From: JAHEEL01 sp964581295
Lineage (GTDB): Bacteria > Actinomycetota > Acidimicrobiia > Spongiisociales > UBA5794
Length of the DNA: 5,425 nucleotides
Direction of reading: 5' to 3'
Assembly (NCBI GenBank): GCA_964581295.1
Contig: CAZONX010000135.1
Location: 1 to 5,425 of the forward strand
Shown: positions 4,890 to 5,425 of the stretch, piece by piece
Numbering within the stretch: position 1 is the first letter of the stretch
Layout of the letters: every line of letters starts with the position of its first letter
Made by a program: the position numbers and the translations under genes
The notes under the pieces: generated by a model
Databases searched by the model: none
What the model saw: the letters and a program-made list of their open reading frames with translations, nothing else
What the model was told of the DNA's origin: nothing

Positions 4890-5425
4890 CTACCAACCGT
4901 TGCGGTGGAGTTGCTCGCCGAGTGGCCGGCGACGTCGAGATACGCCCGAGCCGGTGGGTTGCTCGTCCGGGTCTCGATAGCCGACGGCGATCACACCAAC
5001 CATCGTGCGATCGTCGGGGATCGAGAACTCACGTCGAACCGCATCCTCGCCGTACGCAATGCCGAGAAACCACGTCGCGAGACCGGCGTCCACGGCGGCC
5101 AGTTGGAGCTGCATCGAGGCCATTCCGCCGTCGACATCCCAGAATCTCACCGGCCAACGGTCGAGGTCGTCAAGACCAAATTCAATCTTGTCGTCAGCCG
5201 AGTAGCGAGCCAGGTATCGCTGGGGATCTGACAACACCAGGATGACGACCGGTGACTTCTCGCGACTCGGCCGGTCTTCCCGATCGGGATCATGCGTGAG
5301 GCTCCAGAACTGGGCCACAGCCTCCGGATCGTCGAGCACCAGGAAGTCGATTCCCTGCGAGAACCCCGCCGACGGTGCCCTCCGCGCCAGGTCGACGATG
5401 CGCTCGAGTTCATCGAACGGTGGCG
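4890..5425 (-). CDS. Nitroreductase-family flavoprotein (N-terminus cut by window edge)
   Basis: The frame stays open from the stop at 4890 to the right edge, giving about 178 residues. A GTG at 5339 exists, but it lies inside the conserved domain and is not the true start. The first visible residues read PPFDELERIVDLARRAPSAG, followed by FSQGIDFLVLDDPE. This is the arginine and APS-x-G-x-x-Q segment that binds FMN phosphate in nitroreductases, where an Asn is more usual than the Phe seen here. Later come WDVDGGMASMQLQLAAVDAGLATWF (the dimer-interface helix and GL-x-T-W motif), VGVIAVGYRDPDEQP, and a C-terminal RRRPLGEQLHRNGW typical of actinobacterial members. Probably 15-25 residues are missing. 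The family reduces nitro groups, quinones or enones with NAD(P)H; the real substrate cannot be read from sequence. It is the upstream partner of the YwiC-like gene. Confidence 0.88.
   Translation of the reverse strand, partial: PPFDELERIVDLARRAPSAGFSQGIDFLVLDDPEAVAQFWSLTHDPDREDRPSREKSPVVILVLSDPQRYLARYSADDKIEFGLDDLDRWPVRFWDVDGGMASMQLQLAAVDAGLATWFLGIAYGEDAVRREFSIPDDRTMVGVIAVGYRDPDEQPTGSGVSRRRRPLGEQLHRNGW

Overview
This is a GC-rich window (I estimate about 63-65% G+C by eye) from a free-living bacterium, most likely an actinomycete. A lineage such as Acidimicrobiia would fit, but this rests only on composition and gene families: an actinobacterial-looking LytR-CpsA-Psr (LCP) protein, a YwiC-like protein and a fused formiminotransferase-cyclodeaminase. 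Coding density is high. There are no RNA genes, CRISPR arrays, transposases or phage genes that I can support.

Left part, minus strand: a probable envelope-assembly transcription unit reads right to left. It starts with a 73-codon unidentified ORF (1966-2187). Its stop overlaps the start of a 546-aa LCP protein (329-1969) in an ATGA junction. After a 252-bp spacer comes the first 25 codons of another gene (1-76), cut by the window edge. The N-terminus of this last gene resembles that of the LCP protein, so it is probably a tandem paralogue. The spacer holds two related GC-rich hairpins in opposite orientation, a third small hairpin and a short tandem repeat. Together these look like a dispersed REP/BIME-like intergenic element.

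Centre, plus strand: a divergent 145-bp intergenic region leads to a complete bifunctional glutamate formiminotransferase / formimidoyl-THF cyclodeaminase (2333-3982). This enzyme links histidine breakdown to the one-carbon folate pool. Its leader contains a 12-bp palindrome and a perfect 10-bp inverted repeat whose right arm could instead pair with a nearer 5-base segment.

Right part, minus strand: a YwiC-like multi-pass membrane protein (3989-4867) converges on the FTCD gene with only 6 bp between stop codons. Upstream of it, 22 bp away and probably co-transcribed, is a nitroreductase-family flavoprotein (4890-5425) that lacks only its extreme N-terminus at the right edge.

I see no obviously new defence, mobile or biosynthetic system. 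The points most worth a second look are the calcium-loop-like insertion in the LCP domain, the small ORF coupled to the LCP gene, the paired hairpin element, and the folded leader of the FTCD gene.
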